Notes: generated from the letters alone by a model not told the origin. 20,089 nucleotides of DNA from Patescibacteria group bacterium (GCA_023484365.1 JAMDBA010000059.1:1-20089), one strand, 5' to 3'. Counted from the stretch's first letter, positions 7,769 to 14,493 are shown. Program-made: numbers and translations.

Positions 7769-8140
7769 TTACGAAACAGCAAAAGAATATGCGTAGATAA
7801 ATAGCCTTAAAATATCAAGCGCGCCTTCAGTAGAATGAACCCTCATTTTTTTAACAGACGGATCAAATTTTTCAATAATAGAGAGACGTAGCAATTCTCC
7901 GGTCTGAAATGTTAAAATAAAATCTGTATTTTTGGTGATTTCGGAAAGATCATTGGGAATTTCTTTCGGATCAAGATCGAGAAATGCTTCAAGTCGTACA
8001 ACCTGATTTTCGTATTCAGCTGTTAATTTTATCCATTGAAAACTTCCCTTGATTATTTCTTTGTTGGTCATTTTCCACTTCATCCTTCCTTCCGTGGTTA
8101 TGCTTATCAGTTTTTTTATCCTGTTGTCGTTATTTTCCAT
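7769..8140 (-). CDS. Unknown 123-aa soluble protein
   Basis: No family recognised. The product starts with a polar N-terminus, has a central part rich in predicted beta (FQWIKLTAEYENQ, DFILTF) and ends in a hydrophobic segment LRLFIYAYSFAVS that is too short and too close to the end to be called a membrane span with confidence. AGGAG lies 6 nt before the ATG, a promoter TTGACT-17-TATCCT lies upstream and a terminator follows. Like its two neighbours it is a stand-alone accessory gene with textbook expression signals. Nothing shows its role. Confidence 0.78.
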   Translation of the reverse strand: MENNDNRIKKLISITTEGRMKWKMTNKEIIKGSFQWIKLTAEYENQVVRLEAFLDLDPKEIPNDLSEITKNTDFILTFQTGELLRLSIIEKFDPSVKKMRVHSTEGALDILRLFIYAYSFAVS

Positions 8141-8175
8141 TCGCGCTCCTTTTTTTGATTTAATTAACTATCTTC

Positions 8176-8204
8176 AGGATAATTGAGGAATTCTTGAAAG
8201 TCAA
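8176..8204 (-). promoter_or_regulatory. Promoter of the 123-aa gene
   Basis: Minus-strand TTGACT (plus-strand 8199-8204), 17-bp spacer, TATCCT (8176-8181). Its -35 box shares base 8199 with the -35 box of the tRNA-Lys promoter on the other strand. Confidence 0.65.
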
Positions 8205-8223
8205 TGAAAAATTAAACTATAAT
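8194..8223 (+). promoter_or_regulatory. Promoter of tRNA-Lys
   Basis: TTGAAA (8194-8199), 18-bp spacer, perfect TATAAT (8218-8223), 9 nt before the mature tRNA 5' end. Confidence 0.75.
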
Positions 8224-8232
8224 TAAAGTAAT

Positions 8233-8304
8233 CCCCCCGTAACTCAATGGTAGAGTAACTGCCTCTTAAGCAGAGAGTTGGAGGTTCGAATCCTCCCGGG
8301 GGGA
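8233..8304 (+). tRNA. tRNA-Lys (anticodon CTT)
   Basis: Folds as a 72-nt cloverleaf: acceptor CCCCCCG with CGGGGGG, D stem ACTC/GAGT, anticodon loop CTCTTAA on the stem ACTGC/GCAGA (outermost A-A mismatch), 5-nt variable loop GAGTT, and T stem GGAGG/CCTCC with loop TTCGAAT. Discriminator A, CCA not encoded. The T-loop-to-3'-end portion and 31 bp beyond are repeated 175 bp downstream. Confidence 0.93.
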
Positions 8305-8335
8305 TAAGTAGTAATTGAGGATTCAGGTTATACTA
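8287..8335 (+). repeat. Direct repeat copy 1, spanning the tRNA-Lys 3' end
   Basis: 49 bp from inside the tRNA T loop (CGAATCCTCCCG) through the tRNA 3' end to GGTTATACTA. Matches 8462-8510 with one mismatch (G to A in the acceptor strand). Weaker similarity continues past it (AATTAAAAAACAAA against AATTGAAAAACAAA) with a small gap. Confidence 0.9.
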
Positions 8336-8461
8336 CTTTAATTAAAAAACAAATATTCTTCCAGTAGGATCCGAACGCCGGAGTTCAAATTTGCATCAGT
8401 AAATTTGAACGAAGCGGCGCCCAGACCTTGCGTGAGCGACGGCGAATGCAAGAGTCGCGGG
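8336..8461. other. Structured 126-bp segment between tRNA repeats
   Basis: Non-coding. Contains a long hairpin: outer CGCCG (8376-8380) with CGGCG (8415-8419), inner perfect 10-bp GTTCAAATTT (8383-8392) with AAATTTGAAC (8401-8410), loop GCATCAGT. A second hairpin follows, CTTGC (8427-8431) with GCAAG (8448-8452), and GCGAC (8436-8440) could instead pair with GTCGC (8454-8458). Could be a small mobile or palindromic element, or a structured RNA cotranscribed with the tRNA. Confidence 0.55.
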
Positions 8462-8510
8462 CGAATCCTCCCGAGGGGATAAGTAGTAATTGAGGATTCA
8501 GGTTATACTA
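8462..8510 (+). repeat. Direct repeat copy 2, tRNA-Lys 3'-end remnant
   Basis: Copy of 8287-8335 without the rest of a tRNA: no matching D or anticodon arm lies upstream. This is the layout left when an element enters at the 3' end of a tRNA gene, with the intact tRNA on one side and a 3' remnant on the other. Confidence 0.9.
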
Positions 8511-8560
8511 ATTGAAAAACAAAAGACAAAAGGTCGATTAAATTAATTTTTAAAAAACAA

Positions 8561-8842
8561 ATGTTATCATATTCACCAATAGATTTTGGTAAGGTATCCA
8601 AAAAAGAAGCGGTTATGGAAGCTTTGAGGCTTGGAATTATTGCCGAGCTTGACGCCATCAGTTTATATGAACAGTTGGCGGCGATGCTTGACGACGAAGG
8701 AATGAAAAAAGTTTTTATTGACGTTGCCAAAGAAGAGAAAACTCATGTCGGCGAATTTCAAGCTTTGCTTTTAGAGCGGGACAAAGAACAGGTTAACGAG
8801 CTCAAAAACGGCAAAGATGAAGTGGAGGAACTGACTAAATAG
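8561..8842 (+). CDS. EncFtn-type ferritin-like protein
   Basis: A 93-aa two-helix ferritin-like domain. The residues known to form the iron site of encapsulated ferritins (Glu32, Tyr39, Glu62, His65 in the Rhodospirillum protein) align with Glu29, Tyr36, Glu59 and His62 here, with identical spacing, in ELDAISLYEQ and AKEEKTHVGEF. It strongly resembles the N-terminal ferritin-like domain of archaeal (Pyrococcus) encapsulin and stand-alone cargo proteins of Thermotoga, including the LLL..D.EQV.EL..G..EV.ELT tail. Such proteins oxidise ferrous iron, normally inside an encapsulin shell. No shell gene is in this window; the next gene, 6 nt on, is tsaD. The ATG at 8561 matches the family start (MLS) but has no Shine-Dalgarno. 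Family call is firm from motif memory; partner is unknown. Confidence 0.85.
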   Translation: MLSYSPIDFGKVSKKEAVMEALRLGIIAELDAISLYEQLAAMLDDEGMKKVFIDVAKEEKTHVGEFQALLLERDKEQVNELKNGKDEVEELTK

Positions 8843-8848
8843 TTTTTT

Positions 8849-9862
8849 ATGAAAATTTTAAGTATTGAAACAAGCTGCGACGAAACGGCTCTAGCTTTGG
8901 TTTCGGCAAACGGCGGTATCAAGAAGCCGTGTTTTAAAGTTTTAAAAAACATTGTTTCTTCACAGATAAAAATCCACAGGCCTTTTGGCGGCGTTGTCCC
9001 GATGCTAGCCAAAAGAGAGCATCTAAAAAACCTACCCAAACTTTTAAAGATATTAAATCCTGACTTTAAAAAAATAGATTTAATCGGCGTGACAGTCGGT
9101 CCAGGATTGGAGCCGGCGTTATGGACTGGGATAAATTTCGCTAAAGAATTAGCTGAAAAACACAAAAAGAAGATAGTCGGCGCTAATCATATGGAGGCGC
9201 ATCTGGACAGCTTTTTGTTTTCGCAAAACGCGCGAAAATTCAAGCCTTCAAATATTTTCCCCGCCGTCGCCTTAATTGTTAGCGGCGGTCATACAATTTT
9301 ATTGCGAGTTGACGGTTTTGATAAATGGAAAAAACTAGGAGAAACAAGGGATGACGCGGCCGGAGAAGCTTTTGATAAGGTGGCAAGATTGCTTAGTCTA
9401 CCTTATCCGGGCGGTCCGGAAGTGGAAAAAATGGCTAAAAAAGGGGATGCGGGAGCCGTTAGCTTTCCTCGGCCTATGATTAATCAGAAGAATTATGATT
9501 TTAGTTTTTCGGGGCTGAAGACCGCTGTTTTGTATTATCTAAGAGATTTAAAAGGTAAAGAAAATAAGACTGACGTTGCGGCCGGCTTCCAGGCGGCGGT
9601 TATTGATGTTCTTGCCGCGAAAACCTTCAGGGCAGCAGAAAAATTTGGAGCAGAATCAGTCTTGCTTTCCGGTGGTGTAGCGGCCAATAAATCTTTAAGA
9701 AAGGCGCTGGGAAAAAAAGCCAAAAGTCGCGGCTTAAATTTTTTTGCTCCGGAATTTGAATATAATACCGACAACGGCGCGATGGTTGCCGCCGCGGCCT
9801 ATTTTGCGTTTTTGCGAAATAAAAAATACAGGATTTCAGCGCAGCCAAATTTAGGATTATAA
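8849..9862 (+). CDS. tsaD: TsaD, tRNA threonylcarbamoyl transferase subunit
   Basis: Catalytic subunit for N6-threonylcarbamoyladenosine at position 37 of ANN-decoding tRNAs, acting with TsaB, TsaC and TsaE. Visible: the start MKILSIETSCDETA, the metal-binding HMEAH motif (His114, His118), the ASKHA-fold phosphate segment VSGGHT, the DDAAGEAFDK motif near 170, the FSFSGLKTA motif, and GGVAANKSLR near the C-terminus. At 337 aa the length is normal. It follows the ferritin-like gene by 6 nt and precedes valS by 25 nt. No Shine-Dalgarno; the ATG is preceded by a T run. TsaB, TsaC and TsaE are not in view. Confidence 0.97.
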   Translation: MKILSIETSCDETALALVSANGGIKKPCFKVLKNIVSSQIKIHRPFGGVVPMLAKREHLKNLPKLLKILNPDFKKIDLIGVTVGPGLEPALWTGINFAKELAEKHKKKIVGANHMEAHLDSFLFSQNARKFKPSNIFPAVALIVSGGHTILLRVDGFDKWKKLGETRDDAAGEAFDKVARLLSLPYPGGPEVEKMAKKGDAGAVSFPRPMINQKNYDFSFSGLKTAVLYYLRDLKGKENKTDVAAGFQAAVIDVLAAKTFRAAEKFGAESVLLSGGVAANKSLRKALGKKAKSRGLNFFAPEFEYNTDNGAMVAAAAYFAFLRNKKYRISAQPNLGL

Positions 9863-9887
9863 ATTAAAGCGGTTATAATAATACAAT

Positions 9888-12134
9888 ATGGATATAGATA
9901 AAAATTACGAGCCGAATAAGATTGAAAAAGAAATCTATTCGCTCTGGGAAGAATCGGGCTATTTTGCGCCGGAGACGCGCCAGTCTTTGGCTGACGGTCG
10001 CAAAACGGCTAAAAAGCAAGTTTCTGACAAAAGCAAGAGAAAGCCTTTTTGTATAATTATGCCGCCGCCTAACGCCAACGGATCGCTTCATCTTGGCCAC
10101 GCAGTCGGGATAACCATTGAGGATATTATGACCCGCTATCACCGGATGAAAGGAGATGAGACTTTATGGCTTCCAGGAGCCGATCATGCTGGCTTTGAGA
10201 CTCAGGTTGTTTTTGAAAAAAAACTGGAAAAAGAAGGGACTAGCCGTTTTGAAATTTTAAAAGAAGAAGGCGGCAGGGAAAAGCTTTACGGAATGATAAA
10301 AGAATTCACGCAGGCGAACAAAGCTCACATGGAAAATCAAATCAGGCAGTTGGGCGCTTCCTGTGACTGGAGCCGGGAAAAATTCACGCTTGACGACGAT
10401 ATTATAAAAACAGTTTACGAGACTTTTAAAAAACTTTACGATGACGGGCTGGTTTACCGTGATAAAAGGATAGTTAATTGGTGCGTTAAGCACCAGACTT
10501 CTTTATCCGATTTGGAGGTTTCCTGGGAAGAAAAAAACGACAAGCTTTATTATGTAAAATACGAAATAATCGGCGGCGGAGAGATTGTTGTCGCCACGAC
10601 CCGCCCGGAGACGATTCCTGGAGATGTTGCTATTGCCGTTAATCCAAAAGATAATAAATACAAATCTTTTATCGGGAAAACAGCGAAAAATCCGCTGACT
10701 GGAGCCGATTTAAAAATAATTGCCGATGAAGCGGTTGATATGAATTTCGGTACCGGCGCGTTAAAAATAACTCCGGCGCACGATGCGGCAGACTTTGAAA
10801 TAGGCAAAAGGCATAATTTGGAAATTGTGCCTACAATAGGGGAAGTGGGCGTTATTTTGCCGAATAAGGGCATCCCGCCGGAAATGGTCGGCCTTAAAGT
10901 TTTAGCGGCCAGAGAAAAAGCGGTTGAATTATTAGGCCAATCCCTTTTTAAAACGGAAGAATACAAGCACCAGGTCGGCGTTTGTTATAAGTGTAAAAAT
11001 ACTATTGAGCCGCTGGTTTTGGAGCAATGGTTTATTGATTTAACTAGGGAAGGGAAGAAAAAAATCGTCCAGCCGGCGATAGACGCGGTCAAAAAAGGAA
11101 AAATAAGAATCATTCCTAAGTTTCAGGAAAAAATATTTTTCCATTGGATGGAAAATATCAAAGATTGGAATATTTCCCGCCAGATTGTTTGGGGGATCAG
11201 GATTCCGGCATGGCAGTGTTCCGATTGCGGAAAATGGATGATTGAGACAGAAAAGAAAAAACCGGCTAAATGCGTTTTTTGCGGCGGTAAAAAGATGATT
11301 CAGAGTCCTGATGTTTTTGATACGTGGTTCTCTTCGGGTCAATGGCCGTTCGCCACGTTGCTTGCGCAACGCGAAAATCCGAAATCCGAAATCAGAAATC
11401 AGAAATTAAAACTAACTACCAAAGATTACCAGACTTTTTATCCGACAAGCGTTATGGAAACCGGCTACGATATCTTGTTTTTCTGGGTTGCGCGGATGAT
11501 TATGCTCGGGCTCTACCGGACCGGGAAAATTCCTTTTAAAAATGTTTATCTGCACGGCCTAGTCCGCGACAAGGACCGGCAGAAAATGTCCAAATCAAAA
11601 GGTAATGTCATTGATCCTCTTGGGGTGGCGGAAACTTACGGCACCGATGCCTTAAGAATGGCCTTGGTTGTCGGGAATACGCCGGGTCAGGACGTTGTCA
11701 TCTCTGAAGATAAAATCCGCGGATATCGCAACTTTGCCACTAAAATTTGGAATATCGGCCGGTTTATTTTAATGAATAATAAGCCGGAATACGCCGGAAT
11801 TAAGCCAAAATTCTCGGCAGAAGACAAGAAATATCTGGATGATTTTAAGAAAATAAAAACCAAAGCAACCAAACATCTGGACGATTTTGAATTTTATCTG
11901 GCCGCCGAAGCTTTATATCATTATGTCTGGCATACCTTTGCCGATGAAATTATTGAAGCATCCAAGCCACGCCTGCAGGGCGCGTCTGTTCTTGAGGCAG
12001 CCGCTGCTTATAAAATGTTAGAGGAGATTTTCTTGGAGTCTCTTAAGATGCTGCATCCGTTTATGCCCTTCGTAACAGAGGCAATGCACAGAAATTTCCG
12101 CCCTGACGAATTATTGATTATTAAAAAATGGTAG
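9888..12134 (+). CDS. valS: Valyl-tRNA synthetase, C-terminally short
   Basis: Class I synthetase charging tRNA-Val. Visible: HIGH motif as HLGH (68-71), the CP1 editing domain with ATTRPETIPGD and GTGALKITPAHDA, the DVFDTWFSSGQWPF segment, and KMSKS (566-570). The product is 748 aa; typical bacterial ValRS has about 870-950. It ends soon after MLHPFMPFVTEA, so the rest of the anticodon-binding region and the C-terminal coiled coil are missing. The stop falls in ATGGTAG, overlapping the start of the next gene by 7 nt, so the short form is probably native and not a frameshift. A stretch of GAAATCC/A heptamers (11373-11408) inserts residues near 496-508. The ATG has no Shine-Dalgarno; TATAAT lies about 10 nt upstream, which may mean a nearly leaderless message. 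Confidence 0.95.
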   Translation: MDIDKNYEPNKIEKEIYSLWEESGYFAPETRQSLADGRKTAKKQVSDKSKRKPFCIIMPPPNANGSLHLGHAVGITIEDIMTRYHRMKGDETLWLPGADHAGFETQVVFEKKLEKEGTSRFEILKEEGGREKLYGMIKEFTQANKAHMENQIRQLGASCDWSREKFTLDDDIIKTVYETFKKLYDDGLVYRDKRIVNWCVKHQTSLSDLEVSWEEKNDKLYYVKYEIIGGGEIVVATTRPETIPGDVAIAVNPKDNKYKSFIGKTAKNPLTGADLKIIADEAVDMNFGTGALKITPAHDAADFEIGKRHNLEIVPTIGEVGVILPNKGIPPEMVGLKVLAAREKAVELLGQSLFKTEEYKHQVGVCYKCKNTIEPLVLEQWFIDLTREGKKKIVQPAIDAVKKGKIRIIPKFQEKIFFHWMENIKDWNISRQIVWGIRIPAWQCSDCGKWMIETEKKKPAKCVFCGGKKMIQSPDVFDTWFSSGQWPFATLLAQRENPKSEIRNQKLKLTTKDYQTFYPTSVMETGYDILFFWVARMIMLGLYRTGKIPFKNVYLHGLVRDKDRQKMSKSKGNVIDPLGVAETYGTDALRMALVVGNTPGQDVVISEDKIRGYRNFATKIWNIGRFILMNNKPEYAGIKPKFSAEDKKYLDDFKKIKTKATKHLDDFEFYLAAEALYHYVWHTFADEIIEASKPRLQGASVLEAAAAYKMLEEIFLESLKMLHPFMPFVTEAMHRNFRPDELLIIKKW
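11373..11408 (+). repeat. Heptanucleotide tandem repeat inside valS
   Basis: About five units of GAAATCC/GAAATCA (first with an extra A, last GAAATTA). Encodes the peptide NPKSEIRNQK, between WPFATLL and the conserved FYPTSVMETGYDILFFW segment, where a loop insertion would be tolerated. Total length keeps the frame. Confidence 0.85.
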
Positions 12135-12820
12135 AACTGGTTGCCGCCATAGTTTTAGGCTCTCTGCCAGGCGTTATCTGGTTGTGGTTTTATTTAAAAG
12201 AAGACGATTATCCTAAATCAAAAAAACTTTTATTCCTTACGTTTTTGAGCGGTGGACTATTTGTTATTTTAGCGATTTTCGCGGAATATTTTTCCGGTAT
12301 TTTATTGGGAAAAATTAACATCGCCAAACTTTCGCCGTTGGCTTTTTTGATATTCGCTTTAATTGAAGAAGTATCAAAATTTTTAGCTGCCTATATTATT
12401 GTTCATAAGAGTTCGAAATTTCGCGAGCCGGTTGAGGCGATGGTTTATATGATTGTCGCTGCTTTGGGATTTGCCACGGTTGAGAATATTATATCTATCG
12501 CGAATTTAACTATTTCTAATCCGGCTCAGGGCGCTTTTTTATCTGGAGCCGTACAGCTTGCCGCTTTGCGGCTCGTGGGCGCGACCTTACTCCATACTTT
12601 AACGTCCGGACTAGTTGGTTATTGGTGGGCGATGAGTATCAGGCGGTTTTTTGATTTTCGCTATCTGGTATTGGGTTTAATAATAGCCACTTTTGCGCAT
12701 ATGGCGTTTAATTTGCTCGTTTTGATATTCGGAGAAGTTTCTTACGCGCTGTTGTTTTTAGTGGTTATGGGATTCTTTCTTTTGGGTGATTTTGAAAAAC
12801 TAAAGCGGATTGAGGTTTGA
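12128..12820 (+). CDS. PrsW-family intramembrane metalloprotease
   Basis: Multi-pass membrane protein of 230 aa with about seven hydrophobic segments. It carries the PrsW/CAAX-like catalytic motifs: EE-x-x-K at residues 80-84 (EEVSK), FATVEN (115-120, Glu119), His156 in LLHTLTSG, and HMAFN (His191, Asn195). In Bacillus, PrsW cuts the anti-sigma factor RsiW; other members are presumed to cut membrane proteins in stress signalling. Here the substrate is unknown, and no sigma or anti-sigma pair lies nearby. Its ATG overlaps the valS stop by 7 nt, so it is translationally coupled to valS. An hsp20 unit follows. Family call is good from the motifs; protease activity is inferred. Confidence 0.88.
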   Translation: MVELVAAIVLGSLPGVIWLWFYLKEDDYPKSKKLLFLTFLSGGLFVILAIFAEYFSGILLGKINIAKLSPLAFLIFALIEEVSKFLAAYIIVHKSSKFREPVEAMVYMIVAALGFATVENIISIANLTISNPAQGAFLSGAVQLAALRLVGATLLHTLTSGLVGYWWAMSIRRFFDFRYLVLGLIIATFAHMAFNLLVLIFGEVSYALLFLVVMGFFLLGDFEKLKRIEV

Positions 12821-12838
12821 TATTTTATGGTTTATAAT
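12810..12838 (+). promoter_or_regulatory. Candidate promoter of hsp20
   Basis: TTGAGG (12810-12815), 17-bp spacer, perfect TATAAT (12833-12838). Transcription from about 12845 would include the entire inverted-repeat leader. The -35 box lies in the last codons of the protease gene. Confidence 0.55.
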
Positions 12839-12852
12839 TTCGCTATGGAATC

Positions 12853-12953
12853 CCGTTAGAAAATTTAATAGCAATGTTTAATTATATTAATTATCAAATA
12901 AATCTAATCAACAATCTTTCGGTCGGAAAGATATAATTTTAATTTTCTAACGG
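12853..12953 (+). promoter_or_regulatory. Inverted-repeat leader of hsp20 (candidate RNA thermometer)
   Basis: A perfect 13-bp inverted repeat: CCGTTAGAAAATT (12853-12865) and AATTTTCTAACGG (12941-12953). The right arm ends one base before the hsp20 ATG. Within the 75-nt interval, ATCTTTC (12914-12920) pairs with GAAAGAT (12926-12932) around GGTCG. As RNA this would be a closed leader next to the start codon. The arms do not resemble the CIRCE operator. Alternatives: a regulator binding site or the termini of a small element. Confidence 0.6.
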
Positions 12954-12954
12954 A

Positions 12955-13314
12955 ATGGAAGAAAACAACAATTTTGAAGAAGGAGGTCAATTGGTGATTG
13001 ATATTTACCAAACTCCCGATAAATTCGTCATTGAGGCGCCTGTTGCGGGCGTAAATCCCGAAGATATAGACATAAACGTCAAACGTGACGGGGTTTTTAT
13101 AAAGGGCAGAAGAATTCACGAAACTTACGTTGACGAAAAGGATTATCTTTATCAGGAATGTTATTGGGGAAATTTTTCTCGCTCTGTTATTTTGCCTCAG
13201 GAAGTTGATCCTGATAAGGCAAAAGTTGAATTTAAAAACGGCGTTTTAATAATTAATTTGCCTAAATCAAAAAATCTGGAGTCGGCCAGGAAAATAAAAG
13301 TAAAAATAGAATGA
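12955..13314 (+). CDS. Small heat-shock protein, Hsp20/alpha-crystallin family
   Basis: ATP-independent holdase that keeps unfolding proteins soluble for DnaK/DnaJ. The alpha-crystallin domain covers about residues 14-105, with APVAGVNPEDIDI, the WGNFSRSVILP strand, the hallmark AKVEFKNGVLIINLPK, and a C-terminal I-x-V motif (KIKVKIE) used for oligomer contacts. Length 119 aa, with a very short N-terminal arm. I take the ATG at 12955; it lacks a Shine-Dalgarno and sits against the inverted repeat. A strong AAGGAGG lies inside the frame (12980-12986), 7 nt before a GTG at 12994, so a shorter form of 106 aa is possible. The stop overlaps the next start as ATGA. Confidence 0.93.
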   Translation: MEENNNFEEGGQLVIDIYQTPDKFVIEAPVAGVNPEDIDINVKRDGVFIKGRRIHETYVDEKDYLYQECYWGNFSRSVILPQEVDPDKAKVEFKNGVLIINLPKSKNLESARKIKVKIE

Positions 13315-14096
13315 TGCGATATAACGTGGAAAACGCGGTTTTAAATCAAAGAGAGGGAGAAGAATTTGGCGAGGAAATTAAAGAGCTTAACGATAAACTA
13401 AAAAAAGAAATTCAAATTGAGGCTGAAATGCTTAAGAAATCTAATTTTCCGGTTGACGATGAATGCCGGATTGATATGGATAAATTTGAGGGGATTTATT
13501 CTCACGATATAGTCAGCAGAAACAAAGGGGTCGTCGTTTCAAGAGAAGATAGTTTTAAAAATAAAAATAAAAAAGAAAACGAATTTGTTGATCCGGTGGG
13601 CGAACTTTTAGAAAAATCAAAAACTTTATCGGTTAATCATCAATGGCTCAAAGGCAGATATCTGGCGCTCAGGACTTCTAAGTTTGACGATTATCAAAAT
13701 GGCGTTGACGAGCTTATTATAAATGTGGAAACAAGCGAAGTTATCGCTGCCGTTGATTCAACGACTGATTTTATGTCTAAGGCCGAAACAGGCAAAATAA
13801 ATAAGATTCTAAAAGAAGGAGCCGACGTTACCTATGGTTTAAAAATAAGAGACAATAAGCCTGTTCTGGGGGAGCTGGCCGGCTTGCCGGTTTTTATAAT
13901 CAGTTTTAAAAAGAAAGAAACTATTGAATTGGCTAAAAAAGTAGCAGACCAAATAAATCCTGAAGAGGAAGGGAAAAAGCTTTTGGATTCGCTTATAAAA
14001 CAGGCTGAAATGTTTTCGCGGTCCGCTTCATCTAAAATGCGTCCGAAATACGAAAAGGCGCTTAAAGAGTTTCAGGATTTAAAAAAGGATATGTAA
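13311..14096 (+). CDS. Unknown 261-aa protein coupled to hsp20
   Basis: I do not recognise a named family. The first third is strongly charged and probably helical (EEFGEEIKELNDKLKKE), the middle has an alternating hydrophobic segment around GVDELIINVETSEVIAAVD, and the last third is helical and basic. No membrane segment or signal peptide. The acidic GVD...AAVD segment loosely recalls a nuclease-type beta core, but no complete catalytic motif is clear, so I assign no function. Its ATG overlaps the hsp20 stop by 4 nt (ATGA), so translation is coupled and a link to the stress response is likely. The 3' part lies within a 703-bp region that is repeated exactly downstream. Confidence 0.82.
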   Translation: MMRYNVENAVLNQREGEEFGEEIKELNDKLKKEIQIEAEMLKKSNFPVDDECRIDMDKFEGIYSHDIVSRNKGVVVSREDSFKNKNKKENEFVDPVGELLEKSKTLSVNHQWLKGRYLALRTSKFDDYQNGVDELIINVETSEVIAAVDSTTDFMSKAETGKINKILKEGADVTYGLKIRDNKPVLGELAGLPVFIISFKKKETIELAKKVADQINPEEEGKKLLDSLIKQAEMFSRSASSKMRPKYEKALKEFQDLKKDM

Positions 14097-14465
14097 TAAT
14101 AAAAGCTATACCGATAAAGGTTTTTTTCCCGCGATCTGAATCTTTTTTACCTTTAATTTTCCTTCCATTATTTCTGTTTCTATAATTTTTATTCGCTTAT
14201 TGGCTGGCAGGATGATTTTGCCAATTAATGTCTGCTTTTCTAAAATCGTCCAGACGCCAGGTTCAGGATAAAAAGCTCTGGCTTTGCGGTTTATTTTTTC
14301 CGCTGCCGCGCCGCCATTATTTATAGCGCTAACCAGCTCCCGCGGTTCAATAAAAGCATCTTCTGTTTTAATTTTAGCCGTATAAGTGGCGTTACTTTCG
14401 TTTTGGATTTCAGGAGATATGTGATTTTTTAAAAATTCCGGTAAGGTTTTAACAAGTAAATCGCC
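13763..14465. repeat. Direct repeat copy 1 (703 bp)
   Basis: Appears identical to 14494-15196, offset 731 bp. It starts at GACTGATTTTATG inside the 261-aa gene and ends at AAATCGCC inside the fmt sequence. It contains the 3' end of the 261-aa gene and the 3' end of fmt in convergent orientation. Confidence 0.93.
14106..14465 (-). pseudogene. fmt 3' fragment (duplicate)
   Basis: About 120 C-terminal codons of methionyl-tRNA formyltransferase, identical to the end of the intact fmt gene at 14837-15718. The frame runs upstream into the 28-bp spacer without a start codon, so it cannot be expressed as a formyltransferase; the catalytic N-terminal domain is absent. It is part of duplicated segment copy 1. 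Confidence 0.85.
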
Positions 14466-14493
14466 TGCCCCGTCTTTTCGTTCATTGAAATAA

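Noticed and set aside
8383..8410. Integron attC-like site (GTTCAAATTT...AAATTTGAAC)
   Set aside because: The arms do not fit the GTTRRRY/RYYYAAC core, and no integrase or cassette array is present.
8462..8480. Second tRNA gene at the repeat copy
   Set aside because: Only the T-loop and acceptor 3' strand are present; no D arm, anticodon arm or 5' acceptor strand can be paired upstream.
12853..12953. CIRCE operator upstream of hsp20
   Set aside because: CIRCE is TTAGCACTC-N9-GAGTGCTAA; these arms differ in sequence and are 75 nt apart.
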